Shown here piece after piece: positions 56,395 to 64,000 of a DNA stretch of 64,000 nucleotides (position 1 is the first letter of the stretch; every line of letters begins with the position of its first letter). The position numbers were made by a program, and so were the translations under genes. The notes under the pieces were generated by a model that did not search any database, was not told the DNA's origin, and saw nothing but the letters and a program-made list of their open reading frames with translations. The DNA comes from Streptomyces olivaceoviridis (GTDB lineage: Bacteria; Actinomycetota; Actinomycetes; Streptomycetales; Streptomycetaceae). The stretch lies in assembly GCF_014650115.1 (NCBI RefSeq), contig NZ_BMUI01000021.1:85993-149992 (forward strand). Direction: 5' to 3'.

Positions 56395-58908
56395 GTGACC
56401 CTCATCGATCAGCTGCCGCCGACCGCCGACCCCGACGCCCTCTACGAAGCCTTCGAGTCGTGGGCGCAGGAGCGCGGCCTCACCCTCTACCCCCACCAGG
56501 AAGAGGCGCTGATCGAGGCGGTCTCCGGGGCGAACGTGATCGTCTCGACGCCGACCGGCTCCGGCAAGAGCATGATCGCCGCGGGTGCGCACTTCGCCGC
56601 GCTGGCCCGCGACGAGGTCACCTTCTACACGGCACCGATCAAGGCCCTGGTGTCGGAGAAGTTCTTCGAGCTGTGCAAGCTGTTCGGCACCGAGAACGTC
56701 GGCATGCTCACCGGCGATGCCTCCGTGAACGCCGACGCGCCCGTCATCTGCTGCACCGCCGAGGTGCTGGCATCGATCGCGCTGCGCGACGGCAAGGACG
56801 CGGATGTCGGCCAGGTCGTCATGGACGAGTTCCACTTCTACGCCGAGGGCGACCGCGGCTGGGCCTGGCAGATCCCGCTGCTGGAACTGCCGCAGGCGCA
56901 GTTCATCCTGATGTCGGCCACTCTGGGCGATGTGTCCTTCTTCGAGAAGGACCTCACCCGCCGCACCGGCCGCCCCACCTCGGTGGTCCGTTCGGCGACC
57001 CGCCCGGTTCCCCTCTCCTACGAGTACAAACTGACCCCGCTCACCGAGACGCTCACCGACCTGCTGGAGAGCAAGCAGGCGCCGGTGTACATCGTGCACT
57101 TCACCCAGGCGCAAGCCGTGGAGCGGGCCCAGGCGCTCATGAGCATCAACATGTGCTCGCGCGAGGAGAAGGACAAGATCGCCGAGTTGATCGGCAACTT
57201 CCGTTTCACGACCAAGTTCGGCCGTAACCTCTCCCGCTACGTCCGGCACGGCATCGGCGTGCACCACGCCGGCATGCTGCCCAAGTACCGGCGCCTGGTG
57301 GAGAAGCTCGCCCAGGCCGGTCTGCTCAAGGTCATCTGCGGCACGGACACGCTCGGCGTGGGCGTCAACGTGCCGATCCGCACGGTGCTGTTCACGGCGC
57401 TGACCAAGTACGACGGCAGCCGGGTGCGCACACTGCGGGCCCGTGAGTTCCACCAGATCGCGGGCCGGGCCGGCCGGGCCGGCTTCGACACGGCGGGGCT
57501 CGTGGTCGCGCAGGCGCCTGAGCACGTCGTCGAGAACGAGAAGGCGCTGGCGAAGGCGGGCGACGACCCGAAGAAGCGGCGCAAGGTGGTGCGCAAGAAG
57601 GCGCCGGAGGGCTTTGTCGGCTGGACGGAGAACACCTTCCAGAAGCTGATCGAGTCGGATCCGGAGCCGCTGACCTCGCGATTCCGCGTGACGCACACCA
57701 TGCTCCTGTCGGTGATCGCCCGGCCGGGCAACGCGTTCGAGGCGATGCGCCATCTTCTGGAGGACAACCACGAGCCGCGCCGGCAGCAGCTGCGCCACAT
57801 CCGCCGGGCGATCGCGATCTACCGCTCGCTGCTGGACGGCGGGATCGTGGAGAAGCTGGACCAGCCGGATGCCGAGGGCCGCATCGTCCGGCTCACCGTC
57901 GACCTCCAGCAGGACTTCGCGCTGAACCAGCCGCTGTCCACGTTCGCCCTGGCCGCGTTCGAACTCCTCGACCCCGAGTCGCCGTCCTACGCGCTCGACA
58001 TGGTCTCCGTCGTCGAATCCACCCTGGACGACCCCCGGCAGATCCTCGTCGCCCAGCAGAACAAGGCGCGCGGCGAGGCCGTGGCCGCGATGAAGGCGGA
58101 CGGCGTCGAGTACGAGGAGCGCATGGAGCGCCTCCAGGACGTCACGTACCCGAAGCCGCTGGAAGAGCTGCTCTTCCACGCGTACAACACCTACCGCAAG
58201 AGCCACCCGTGGGTCGGCGACCACCCGCTGTCGCCGAAGTCGGTGGTCCGGGACATGTACGAGCGGGCGCTGTCCTTCACCGAGCTGGTGTCCTTCTACG
58301 AGCTGGCCCGCACCGAGGGCATCGTGCTGCGCTACCTCGCCAGCGCCTACAAGACCCTGGACCACACCATCCCGGACGACCTGAAGTCCGAGGACTTGCA
58401 GGATCTGATCGAGTGGCTGGGCGAGATGGTGCGCCAGGTGGACTCCAGCCTGCTGGACGAGTGGGAGCAGCTCGCCAACCCGGAGGAGATGACCGCCGAG
58501 GAGGCCCAGGAGAAGGCCGACGAGGTCAAGCCGGTGACCACCAACGCCCGCGCCTTCCGCGTCCTGGTCCGCAACGCCATGTTCCGCCGCGTGGAGCTGG
58601 CCGCCCTGGACCAGGTCGAGGAACTGGGTGCGCTGGACGCCGAGTCCGGATGGGACGCCGAGGCGTGGGGCGAGGCGATGGACAAGTACTGGGACGAGTA
58701 CGACGACCTGGGCACCGGGCCCGACGCCCGCGGCCCCAAGCTGCTCGTCATCCACCAGGAGCCGGAGAACGGCCTCTGGCGCGTCCGCCAGATCTTCGAC
58801 GACCCGAACGGCGACCACGACTGGGGCATCAGCGCGGAGATCGACCTCACGGCTTCCGACGCCGAGGGGCGTGCGGTCGTCCGCGTCACCGAGGTCGGCC
58901 AGCTGTGA
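56395..58908 (+). CDS. Ski2-like DEAD/DEAH-box RNA helicase with C-terminal DUF3516
   Basis: An 837-residue superfamily 2 helicase. Motif I TPTGSGKS is at residues 52-59, motif II is DEFH at 144-147, motif III is MSATLGD, and motif VI is QIAGRAGRAG. The C-terminal half (about residues 420-837) matches the actinobacterial DUF3516 region, including GWTENTFQKLIES, ALDMVSVVESTLDDP and a terminal acidic segment. It probably unwinds structured RNA in turnover or ribosome quality control. GTG 56395 is the family-like start with a weak ribosome binding site. A TesB gene follows after 40 bases and is likely in the same operon. Confidence 0.9.
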   Translation: MTLIDQLPPTADPDALYEAFESWAQERGLTLYPHQEEALIEAVSGANVIVSTPTGSGKSMIAAGAHFAALARDEVTFYTAPIKALVSEKFFELCKLFGTENVGMLTGDASVNADAPVICCTAEVLASIALRDGKDADVGQVVMDEFHFYAEGDRGWAWQIPLLELPQAQFILMSATLGDVSFFEKDLTRRTGRPTSVVRSATRPVPLSYEYKLTPLTETLTDLLESKQAPVYIVHFTQAQAVERAQALMSINMCSREEKDKIAELIGNFRFTTKFGRNLSRYVRHGIGVHHAGMLPKYRRLVEKLAQAGLLKVICGTDTLGVGVNVPIRTVLFTALTKYDGSRVRTLRAREFHQIAGRAGRAGFDTAGLVVAQAPEHVVENEKALAKAGDDPKKRRKVVRKKAPEGFVGWTENTFQKLIESDPEPLTSRFRVTHTMLLSVIARPGNAFEAMRHLLEDNHEPRRQQLRHIRRAIAIYRSLLDGGIVEKLDQPDAEGRIVRLTVDLQQDFALNQPLSTFALAAFELLDPESPSYALDMVSVVESTLDDPRQILVAQQNKARGEAVAAMKADGVEYEERMERLQDVTYPKPLEELLFHAYNTYRKSHPWVGDHPLSPKSVVRDMYERALSFTELVSFYELARTEGIVLRYLASAYKTLDHTIPDDLKSEDLQDLIEWLGEMVRQVDSSLLDEWEQLANPEEMTAEEAQEKADEVKPVTTNARAFRVLVRNAMFRRVELAALDQVEELGALDAESGWDAEAWGEAMDKYWDEYDDLGTGPDARGPKLLVIHQEPENGLWRVRQIFDDPNGDHDWGISAEIDLTASDAEGRAVVRVTEVGQL

Positions 58909-58948
58909 ACCGTCCCCGGCCAGTGGCAAGCCAAGGAGAATCCCACCG

Positions 58949-59815
58949 ATGACGAATCCGGCCGAGAGACTTGTCGACCTCCTCGACCTGGAGCAGATAG
59001 AGGTCAACATCTTCCGTGGCCGCAGCCCGCAGGAGTCCCTGCAACGGGTCTTCGGCGGGCAGGTCGCGGGCCAGGCGCTGGTCGCCGCCGGCCGCACCAC
59101 GGACGGCGAGCGCCCCGTGCACTCGCTGCACGCGTACTTCCTGCGCCCGGGCCGGCCGGGCGTGCCGATCGTGTACCAGGTGGAGCGGGTCCGCGATGGA
59201 CGCTCCTTCACGACGCGCCGGGTCACGGCCGTGCAGCAGGGCCGCACGATCTTCAATCTGACCGCCTCCTTTCACAAGCCTGAGGAAGGACCGTTCGAGC
59301 ACCAGCTGCCGCCGGCCCGCGAGGTGCCGGATCCCGAGTCGCTGCCGACGGTCTCCGAGGAGATCCGCAAGCATCTGGGAGCCTTGCCGGAGCAGTTGGA
59401 GCGGATGGCGCGCCGCCAGCCCTTCGACATCCGGTACGTCGACCGGCTGCGCTGGAACGCCGAGGAGATCGAGGGCGCCGAGCCGCGCAGCGCCGTGTGG
59501 ATGCGCGCCGTCGGTCCGCTCGGTGACGACCCGCTGGTCCACACCTGCGCGCTCACCTACGCCAGCGACATGACCCTGCTGGACGCGGTACGCCTCCCGG
59601 TGGAGCCCCTGTGGGGGTCGCGGAACTTCGACTTGGCCTCGCTGGACCACGCCATGTGGTTCCACCGGCCGTTCCGCGCGGACGAGTGGTTCCTGTACGA
59701 CCAGGAGTCGCCGATCGCCACCGGCGGCCGTGGGCTGGCTCGCGGGCGCATCTACGACCTGCGGGGACGGCTGCTCGTCTCGGTCGTTCAGGAGGGCCTG
59801 TTCAGGGCCCTGTAG
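58949..59815 (+). CDS. tesB: Acyl-CoA thioesterase II
   Basis: A 288-residue double-hotdog thioesterase that hydrolyses acyl-CoA to free acid and CoA. Hallmarks are FGGQVAGQALVAAGRT, SLHAYFLRPG, FTTRRVTAVQQG in the first hotdog and SDMTLLDAVR, LDHAMWFHRPFRADEWFLYDQESP (pieces) and ARGRIYDLRGRLLVSVVQEG in the second. The catalytic Asp (SDMTLLDA), Thr/Ser and Gln (QESP is changed relative to E. coli but keeps Gln) are present. AAGGAGAA precedes ATG 58949. It follows the helicase by 40 bases. Confidence 0.93.
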   Translation: MTNPAERLVDLLDLEQIEVNIFRGRSPQESLQRVFGGQVAGQALVAAGRTTDGERPVHSLHAYFLRPGRPGVPIVYQVERVRDGRSFTTRRVTAVQQGRTIFNLTASFHKPEEGPFEHQLPPAREVPDPESLPTVSEEIRKHLGALPEQLERMARRQPFDIRYVDRLRWNAEEIEGAEPRSAVWMRAVGPLGDDPLVHTCALTYASDMTLLDAVRLPVEPLWGSRNFDLASLDHAMWFHRPFRADEWFLYDQESPIATGGRGLARGRIYDLRGRLLVSVVQEGLFRAL

Positions 59816-59845
59816 CACCTGGCGACGAAACCCGGGACCGGCTGT

Positions 59846-61177
59846 TCAGACCCGCGCGGGCCGTGCCGGCCGTGCGCTTCTGCGCCGTAGCCAGGTCCGA
59901 AGACCACGGGACGAGGGCGGCGGAGCGGGCTGTGCCGGCTCGTGGTCGCGAGGAACCGGTGGCACCGTCGGCCGCACGGCCGACTCCCGGGGAACGACGT
60001 ACAACTCCCGGGACCGCACCCGTGACTCGGGGTGCCGCACGGCTGAATCCGTGGGCGCTGTCGCCGCCTTGATGAGCTGTGCCGCCGCCGACTCGGGCAG
60101 CCGCGTCCGCATGTGCAGGACGCGGGGTCCCAGCTCCGCGGGGCGCCCCACCGGCTCCGGACGCCGTGTCACCGGCTCCGGGAGCGGTGCCGCCGGCTTT
60201 CGGGACGGGGCCGTCCCATGCGCCGACTGCGGAAACTGTGCTGCCGGCTTCGGAGGCGGCGCCGCCGACTCCAGGGACCGTGTGGCCGGCTCGCACGGCC
60301 TCGTCGTCTCTTCCGTGGGACGGGTGACCGTCCGTGCCATCGGTGGGATGGGGCGTGCGACCGCTCGCATCGCCGGCGGAACCCGGTGGGCGGCCGGGCG
60401 CGGGGCCGGCGAGCTGTCGCGGGCCTCCTCGACCGAGCGCGCCAACTCGCTGCGCAGCCAGCCGACCTCGTCCGCGTCCTGCGCCGTCGTGATCCGCTCG
60501 GCGAGCTGAGCGGAAGGAGACCCGGAAGCCCCCTGCCCTGGTGACACGGGCCGGAACCGGGTCAGGTGAGCGCGCTCGTACGGGTCCTTGACGACGTCGG
60601 CGATCTCGATGGGCGCGAGGTAGGCGGCCACGGCTCCGGCACGGGCCCACGGGTCCTCGGCCTGCCGCAGCAGGAATCCGACCCGGCGTGCGCGCCAGTT
60701 GCGTGCCCGCAGGTCCACTCCCGCCGCCAACTGGCCCCGGAGGGTCTCGGGCGTACGCCCCTTGAGCAGGTGCGCGTGCTCCGGACTCGCCGTGAACCGG
60801 CGCAGTTCTTCCGCGAGATAGAGCCAGACCACGGCGCGGTAACGGTTGAGGTAGAACTTCACGGGCACGAGCAGGCCCAGTCGGGCGAGCCGGGTGAACC
60901 GGCCGGCCGGGATCTCCATGAGGGCGGCGCCCTCCGCCGTACCCACGACCCGTACCCGTTCACGCAGGGACTCGGGGAAGCCGTCCTGTGCGCGGAGGCG
61001 CTCGATCTCCGCGCGCTCCACGCGCCGGCCTCCTCCCCCGCCCTCGTCTGGCACGGTCCGGATGCGGCCGAGTTGGACGGCGAGGTCGAACTCGACGCGC
61101 TTGAGCCCCAGTTCGCGAGCGGCACGGCTCGGCGTGCAGGTGCTGGGGCGGGTTGGGTCGAAGGTGCTTGCCGACAT
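59846..61177 (-). CDS. DUF6397 family protein with Pro/Ser-rich C-terminal tail
   Basis: A 443-residue protein. Residues 1-225 form a conserved helical part, with an N-terminal helix-turn-helix-like stretch (SRAARELGLKRVEFDLAVQLGRIRTV in pieces) and RFTRLARLGLLVPVKFYLNRYRAVVWLY. Residues 230-443 are low-complexity, with many Pro, Arg, Ser and Ala and repeated RPxPxx(E/P) segments. This matches what I recall of the Streptomyces DUF6397 family. ATG 61177 with GGGGGAG is chosen. The tail looks unstructured and may bind protein. Function unknown. Confidence 0.78.
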   Translation of the reverse strand: MSASTFDPTRPSTCTPSRAARELGLKRVEFDLAVQLGRIRTVPDEGGGGGRRVERAEIERLRAQDGFPESLRERVRVVGTAEGAALMEIPAGRFTRLARLGLLVPVKFYLNRYRAVVWLYLAEELRRFTASPEHAHLLKGRTPETLRGQLAAGVDLRARNWRARRVGFLLRQAEDPWARAGAVAAYLAPIEIADVVKDPYERAHLTRFRPVSPGQGASGSPSAQLAERITTAQDADEVGWLRSELARSVEEARDSSPAPRPAAHRVPPAMRAVARPIPPMARTVTRPTEETTRPCEPATRSLESAAPPPKPAAQFPQSAHGTAPSRKPAAPLPEPVTRRPEPVGRPAELGPRVLHMRTRLPESAAAQLIKAATAPTDSAVRHPESRVRSRELYVVPRESAVRPTVPPVPRDHEPAQPAPPPSSRGLRTWLRRRSARPARPARV

Positions 61178-61267
61178 GGTCGTACTCCCCCGTGGAGTCG
61201 GTGGCTCACGCCTTGCGCGTTCGCCGTGCACTCACCGTAGCCGGTTCGTCGCGTCTCGTGGCAAGCC

Positions 61268-61276
61268 TGTGGATAA
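61268..61276. promoter_or_regulatory. Single DnaA-box-like nonamer TGTGGATAA
   Basis: TGTGGATAA is the reverse complement of the classical DnaA box TTATCCACA. It lies within GTGGATAACTCCAC, a small hairpin, in the 126-base spacer upstream of DUF6397. One box alone does not indicate an origin; it may be a DnaA titration site or chance. Confidence 0.3.
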
Positions 61277-61303
61277 CTCCACGGGGGCAGGAAAATCAGC
61301 AGG

Positions 61304-61717
61304 TCAGAGGTCTGTGGTGGGGGGTCTCTCGGGTTTCCTGGCGTCGACGCCGAGGTGTTCGCCGACCCGGTTGACGAGCAGGGTCATCTCGTAGGCGATC
61401 TGGCCGATGTCGACCTGGGCCCCGCTGAGTACGCACAGACAGCTGCCGCTGCCGGCCGCGGTCACGAACAGCACGGCATCGTCGTACTCGATCATCGTCT
61501 GGCGGACCCTGCCCGCGCCGAAGTGGCGTCCCGAGCCCTTGGCCAGGCTGTGCAGCCCGGATGCCACGGCGGCAAGATGTTCCGCGTCCTCGCGGCGTAA
61601 CCCCGTGCTCGCCGCGGTGACCAACCCGTCGTTCGACAGGACCAGCCCGTGGCGTACGTGGTCCACCCGCTCGGTCAGATCGTCCAGGAGCCAGCCGAGA
61701 CCCTGCTTCTGCGCCAT
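61304..61717 (-). CDS. Orphan roadblock/LC7 (CvnB-like) protein
   Basis: A 137-residue roadblock/LC7 domain protein: LDDLTERVDHVRHGLVLSNDG, LRREDAEHLAAVASGLHSLAKGSGRHFG, VRQTMIEYDDAVLFVTAAGSGSCLCVL (pieces). Residue by residue it is very like the conservon CvnB at 63512-63949, but it has no CvnC or CvnD of its own beside it. Roadblock proteins control small GTPases as regulators or scaffolds. GGGGAGA precedes ATG 61717. It may compete with or replace CvnB in the nearby conservon. It is transcribed leftward, away from a PPOX-type gene. Confidence 0.88.
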   Translation of the reverse strand: MAQKQGLGWLLDDLTERVDHVRHGLVLSNDGLVTAASTGLRREDAEHLAAVASGLHSLAKGSGRHFGAGRVRQTMIEYDDAVLFVTAAGSGSCLCVLSGAQVDIGQIAYEMTLLVNRVGEHLGVDARKPERPPTTDL

Positions 61718-61808
61718 GTCCGTCTCCCCGTGTGATGTCTCCCCCTGGCTGGAGGAACTGCCCGCAAGCCTTCCCCACGACCGGCGTGCGGGCAAGGAGG
61801 ATGGGCGC

Positions 61809-62237
61809 ATGGCAGAGAAGATGACCGATGAGGAATGGCGGGCGTTCGTCCTGGACGGCACTCGCACCGGCAAGCTCTCCACCGTCCGTGCCGACGGAAG
61901 CCCGCATGTGGCTCCGATCTGGTTTCTGCTGGATGGGGACGAGTTGGTGTTCAACACCGGCAAGAACACGGCGAAGGGCCGCAATCTGGCCCGTGACGGC
62001 AGGGTGGCCCTGTGCGTGGACGACGACCGTCCGCCGTTCCACTTCGTGGTGCTGAACGGCCGCGCCCAACTGTCGGAGGATCTGGCCGAGGTACGTCTGT
62101 GGGCGACCCGGATCGCCGCCCGGTACATGGGCGAGGACCGCGCCGAGGAGTACGGCGCCCGCAACGGCGTCCCGGGTGAACTGCTCGTCCGCGTGACCAT
62201 CGACAACGTGCTGGCCGTGCGGGACATCGCGGCCTGA
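61809..62237 (+). CDS. PPOX-class (F420- or FMN-dependent) oxidoreductase
   Basis: A 142-residue split-barrel flavoprotein of the pyridoxamine-phosphate-oxidase superfamily. Typical blocks are GTRTGKLSTVRADGSPHVAPIWF, ELVFNTGKNTAKGRNLARDGRVALCVDDD and FHFVVLNGRAQL (pieces). The KGRNLARD segment is common in actinobacterial F420-binding members. AAGGAGGA precedes ATG 61809. It may reduce quinone-like or nitro compounds with F420H2, but the cofactor cannot be fixed from sequence alone. It converges with the cvnD gene. Confidence 0.85.
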   Translation: MAEKMTDEEWRAFVLDGTRTGKLSTVRADGSPHVAPIWFLLDGDELVFNTGKNTAKGRNLARDGRVALCVDDDRPPFHFVVLNGRAQLSEDLAEVRLWATRIAARYMGEDRAEEYGARNGVPGELLVRVTIDNVLAVRDIAA

Positions 62238-62246
62238 GCGGCGGGC

Positions 62247-62849
62247 TCAGCCGACGGAGTCCAGGAGCCGGGCGGTGTGCATCCGCCCGGCGTACTCGAC
62301 CAGCCTGATCAGCACTTCCTTACCGGAGTCGCGGTCGCGCGCGTCGCACAGCACCACGGGTGTACCGCGGTCGAGATCGAGTGCCCGGGAGACGTCGTGG
62401 GCGCCGTAGGAGCGGGCTGCCGTGAAGCAGTTGACGGCCACCACGAACGGGATACGCCGGTGCTCGAAGTAGTCGACGGCCGGGAAGCAGTCCTCCAGTC
62501 GCCGGGTGTCCGCGAGGACCACGGCGCCGAGGGCGCCCTGGGCCAGCTCGTCCCACAGGAACCAGAAGCGGTCCTGTCCCGGTGTGCCGAAGAGGTAGAG
62601 CGAGAGGCCGGAGCGGATGGTGATGCGGCCGAAGTCCATGGCCACGGTGGTGGTGACCTTCTGGTCCACGCCGTCGGTGTCGTCCACCAGTTGACCCGCT
62701 TCGCTGAGCAGTTCCTCGGTGCGCAGCGGCCGGATCTCGCTGACGGCCCCCACCAGGGTCGTCTTGCCGACGCCGAAACCACCGGCGACCAGTATCTTCA
62801 GCGCCAGGGCGGAGGTGTCGCCGACGGTGTCGGTGTGCTCGGAGACCAT
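62247..62849 (-). CDS. cvnD: Conservon GTP-binding protein CvnD
   Basis: A 200-residue small GTPase of the conservon type. G1 loop GGFGVGKTT is at residues 23-31, G3 reads TPGQDRF near residues 90-96, and the base-recognition motif is VNCF rather than N/TKxD, as in this family. TTVAMDFGRITI and FHRRIPFVVAVN-like pieces are typical. Conservon GTPases work with a sensor kinase (CvnA), a roadblock protein (CvnB) and CvnC. ATG 62849 is chosen. Unlike most conservons it is separated from cvnC by 230 bases instead of abutting it. Confidence 0.9.
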   Translation of the reverse strand: MVSEHTDTVGDTSALALKILVAGGFGVGKTTLVGAVSEIRPLRTEELLSEAGQLVDDTDGVDQKVTTTVAMDFGRITIRSGLSLYLFGTPGQDRFWFLWDELAQGALGAVVLADTRRLEDCFPAVDYFEHRRIPFVVAVNCFTAARSYGAHDVSRALDLDRGTPVVLCDARDRDSGKEVLIRLVEYAGRMHTARLLDSVG

Positions 62850-62851
62850 GA

Positions 62852-63079
62852 TCACTTCTCTCGGGAGGGCCGGCCTCGGCCGGCGTCCGCGTGCTCCGGG
62901 GGTGAAGGCAGCATCATGACAATGGGGATGCGGGTCGGGGCGATGGGACCGTAGTACACCTGACATGAGCGGCTGGGGCCCGATCGTTGGCGCAACGCGC
63001 CCGGATCGGACGTACCGGGACGCGGTCGGGCGTACAGATGCTGACACGGCGAGGCGTACGGCGGTGTACGGACGTTCAT
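62852..63079 (-). other. 75-codon open frame exactly filling the cvnC-cvnD gap (doubtful gene)
   Basis: An ATG-initiated frame begins directly after the cvnC stop (TAG-ATG) and ends in a TGA two bases before the cvnD ATG. It would encode a 75-residue Pro/Arg-rich peptide with no recognisable domain. About 76 percent of its third codon positions are G or C by my count, below the neighbours, and no ribosome binding site stands in front. It could be a real small coupled gene, a decayed gene, or chance. Confidence 0.25.
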
Positions 63080-63493
63080 CTACAGTGCTCGCAATCCCTC
63101 GATGACCTCGCGCAGGATCCGCTCGTCGGGCAGGTGCGCCGGTGGCACGGGGCGGCTGATGGTCACACAGCCGAGTTCCAGGAGGTCCCCGAGAAGCACC
63201 CTGAGCACGCCGACCGGCAGGTCCGCGTCCGCGGCGAGTTCGGCGACGGACTGCGTCTCCGGGCGGCACAGGTCGATCAGGGTCCGGTGCTCGGGGCCCA
63301 GCGCGGTGTCGTCGTCGAGCGCCGGTGCGGCGGGGTCGAGGGTGACGAGTGCGATCAGGTCGAAGCGCACTCCGGTCGGCCCGGGCTGGGTGCGGCCACC
63401 CGTCATGGCGTAGGGGCGGACCAGTGGTCCGGCCTCGCCGTCGTACCACTGGCTGCCCGGCTCCCGGGGCTCGCCGGTCGGGTTCTCGGTCAT
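63080..63493 (-). CDS. cvnC: Conservon DUF742 protein CvnC
   Basis: A 137-residue DUF742 protein with a variable N-terminus (SQWYDGEAGPLVRPYAMTGGRT) and a winged-helix-like core (FDLIALV, LGPEHRTLIDLCRPETQSVAELAADADLPVGVLRVLLGDLLELGCV in pieces). It is the CvnC member of the conservon and may link the roadblock protein to the kinase or DNA. It starts at ATG 63493, 18 bases after cvnB. The stop codon is followed at once by the start of the doubtful 75-codon frame. Confidence 0.9.
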   Translation of the reverse strand: MTENPTGEPREPGSQWYDGEAGPLVRPYAMTGGRTQPGPTGVRFDLIALVTLDPAAPALDDDTALGPEHRTLIDLCRPETQSVAELAADADLPVGVLRVLLGDLLELGCVTISRPVPPAHLPDERILREVIEGLRAL

Positions 63494-63511
63494 CGGTGCC
63501 GCCTTCCCGGC

Positions 63512-63949
63512 TCATCCGGCGGCGGGCGGTCGCGCCGCGACGCGCGGCGCCGTGCAGAGATGCTCGCCGACCTGTTTGACCAGGCGGGCCATCTCATAGG
63601 CGACCAGCCCGATGTCGGCCGTGACCGCGGTGAGCAGGGCGAGGCAGGAACCGTCACCGGCCGCGGCCACGAAGAGGAACGCGTCGTCCATCTCGACCAT
63701 CGTCTGGCGCACTCCGCCCGCTCCGAAGTGCCGTCCCGCGCCTTTGGCGAGGCTGTGGAAGCCGGAGGCCACGGCGGCGAGGTGCTCGGCGTCCTCCCGC
63801 GCGAGGCCGGCGGAGGCGCCGACCGCCAGGCCGTCGTTGGAGAGCACGACGGCGTGCCGTATCTCGCGCACGCGTGTCACCAGGTCGTCGAGCAGCCAGT
63901 CCAGTTCGCCGGACCGCTGGCCCGTCCTCGGTGTCGGATCCTGGATCAT
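63512..63949 (-). CDS. cvnB: Conservon roadblock/LC7 protein CvnB
   Basis: A 145-residue roadblock/LC7 protein: LDWLLDDLVTRVREIRHAVVLSNDG, AREDAEHLAAVASGFHSLAKGAGRHFG, GVRQTMVEMDDAFLFVAAAGDGSC (pieces). It heads the visible conservon genes cvnB-cvnC-cvnD. AAGGA at 63957-63961 precedes ATG 63949. The kinase gene cvnA is expected further upstream, beyond the right edge of the window. It closely resembles the orphan protein at 61304-61717. Confidence 0.92.
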   Translation of the reverse strand: MIQDPTPRTGQRSGELDWLLDDLVTRVREIRHAVVLSNDGLAVGASAGLAREDAEHLAAVASGFHSLAKGAGRHFGAGGVRQTMVEMDDAFLFVAAAGDGSCLALLTAVTADIGLVAYEMARLVKQVGEHLCTAPRVAARPPAAG

Positions 63950-64000
63950 GCGGGGTCCTTAAGAATGTTGGCGGTCCGGAAGGACCGGGTGTGGCTGATG
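63950..64000 (-). other. Right window edge upstream of cvnB
   Basis: These 51 bases contain the cvnB ribosome binding site and possibly the last codons of a leftward gene that would be cvnA by conservon order. Two frames close here (TAA near 63958, or TGA overlapping the cvnB start as ATGA). The sequence is too short to choose. Confidence 0.3.

Noticed and set aside
54154..59256. A 1700-codon open frame on the - strand opposite the helicase and TesB genes
   Set aside because: Antisense to clear genes. Its Pro/Thr/Asp-rich end is only the translation of the G-rich minisatellite.
1..64000. tRNA, rRNA, insertion sequence or prophage features
   Set aside because: I saw no tRNA cloverleaf with CCA-side features, no rRNA-like sequence, no transposase or integrase and no terminal inverted repeats. 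A covariance-model scan would be needed to exclude small RNAs.

Overview
The window is chromosomal DNA of a Streptomyces or a very close relative. Evidence: very high G+C with near-saturated G/C at third codon positions, many GTG starts, and lineage-marking families: a conservon (roadblock, DUF742, GTPase), DUF5134, DUF5709, DUF5997, DUF6214 and DUF6397 proteins, an Rv1733c-like membrane protein and a Cys-ended sulfur leader peptide. I see about 54 protein genes (one probably frameshifted), one leader peptide and two clear gene remnants. I see no rRNA, tRNA, CRISPR array, insertion sequence or phage module.

Layout. 0-5.5 kb: FUSC membrane protein, DUF5134 protein, a decayed M56 (BlaR1-type) metallopeptidase, PAP2 phosphatase, HAD protein, TetR regulator with a palindromic operator. 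5.5-15.5 kb: DUF6214 protein, FprA-type ferredoxin reductase, NCS2 nucleobase permease, an ArsR regulator divergent from an old-yellow-enzyme oxidoreductase, then a very large CtpI-type P-type ATPase with a small membrane partner. 15.6-19 kb: secreted degradative genes (SGNH hydrolase, CBM2-tagged esterase/PHA depolymerase behind a CebR-like operator) and the 3' scrap of a PL3 pectate lyase. 19-28.9 kb: PaaX regulator divergent from an AidB-like acyl-CoA dehydrogenase, HEAT-repeat protein, Rv1733c-like protein, BNR-repeat protein, uracil-DNA glycosylase, CbiX-like protein, lactonase.

29-37 kb: second FUSC protein divergent from an Lrp/AsnC regulator, a HAD phosphatase with a 1-base frameshift, a DHA2 drug exporter, a LysR effector domain without a DNA-binding domain divergent from DUF5997, a LuxR regulator, and a YjbQ protein whose 3' end is tandemly repeated. 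37-41 kb: a sulfur island with a Cys leader peptide, an attenuator-like hairpin, ssuC-ssuB-ssuA and a flavoprotein. 41-54 kb: MltG-like transglycosylase, ABC exporter with divergent MarR, secreted PNGase-A-like protein, secreted M1 peptidase, secreted amidase, and a two-gene ABC exporter with complementary degenerate ATP sites. 54-64 kb: a G-rich minisatellite spacer, DUF5709, L31 type B, YdjM-like membrane protein, Ski2-like helicase, TesB thioesterase, DUF6397, an orphan roadblock protein, a PPOX/F420-type flavoprotein, and a conservon cvnB-cvnC-cvnD that runs off the right edge.

Functional themes are sulfur acquisition, efflux and envelope transport, extracellular degradation of plant and microbial polymers, and small-GTPase signalling. 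The best leads are the sulfur leader and attenuator, the asymmetric ABC exporter, the LysR-effector/DUF5997 pair, the conservon with a stretched cvnC-cvnD junction plus an orphan cvnB paralogue, and the remnants of two genes. All family calls come from reading the sequence; no database search was run.
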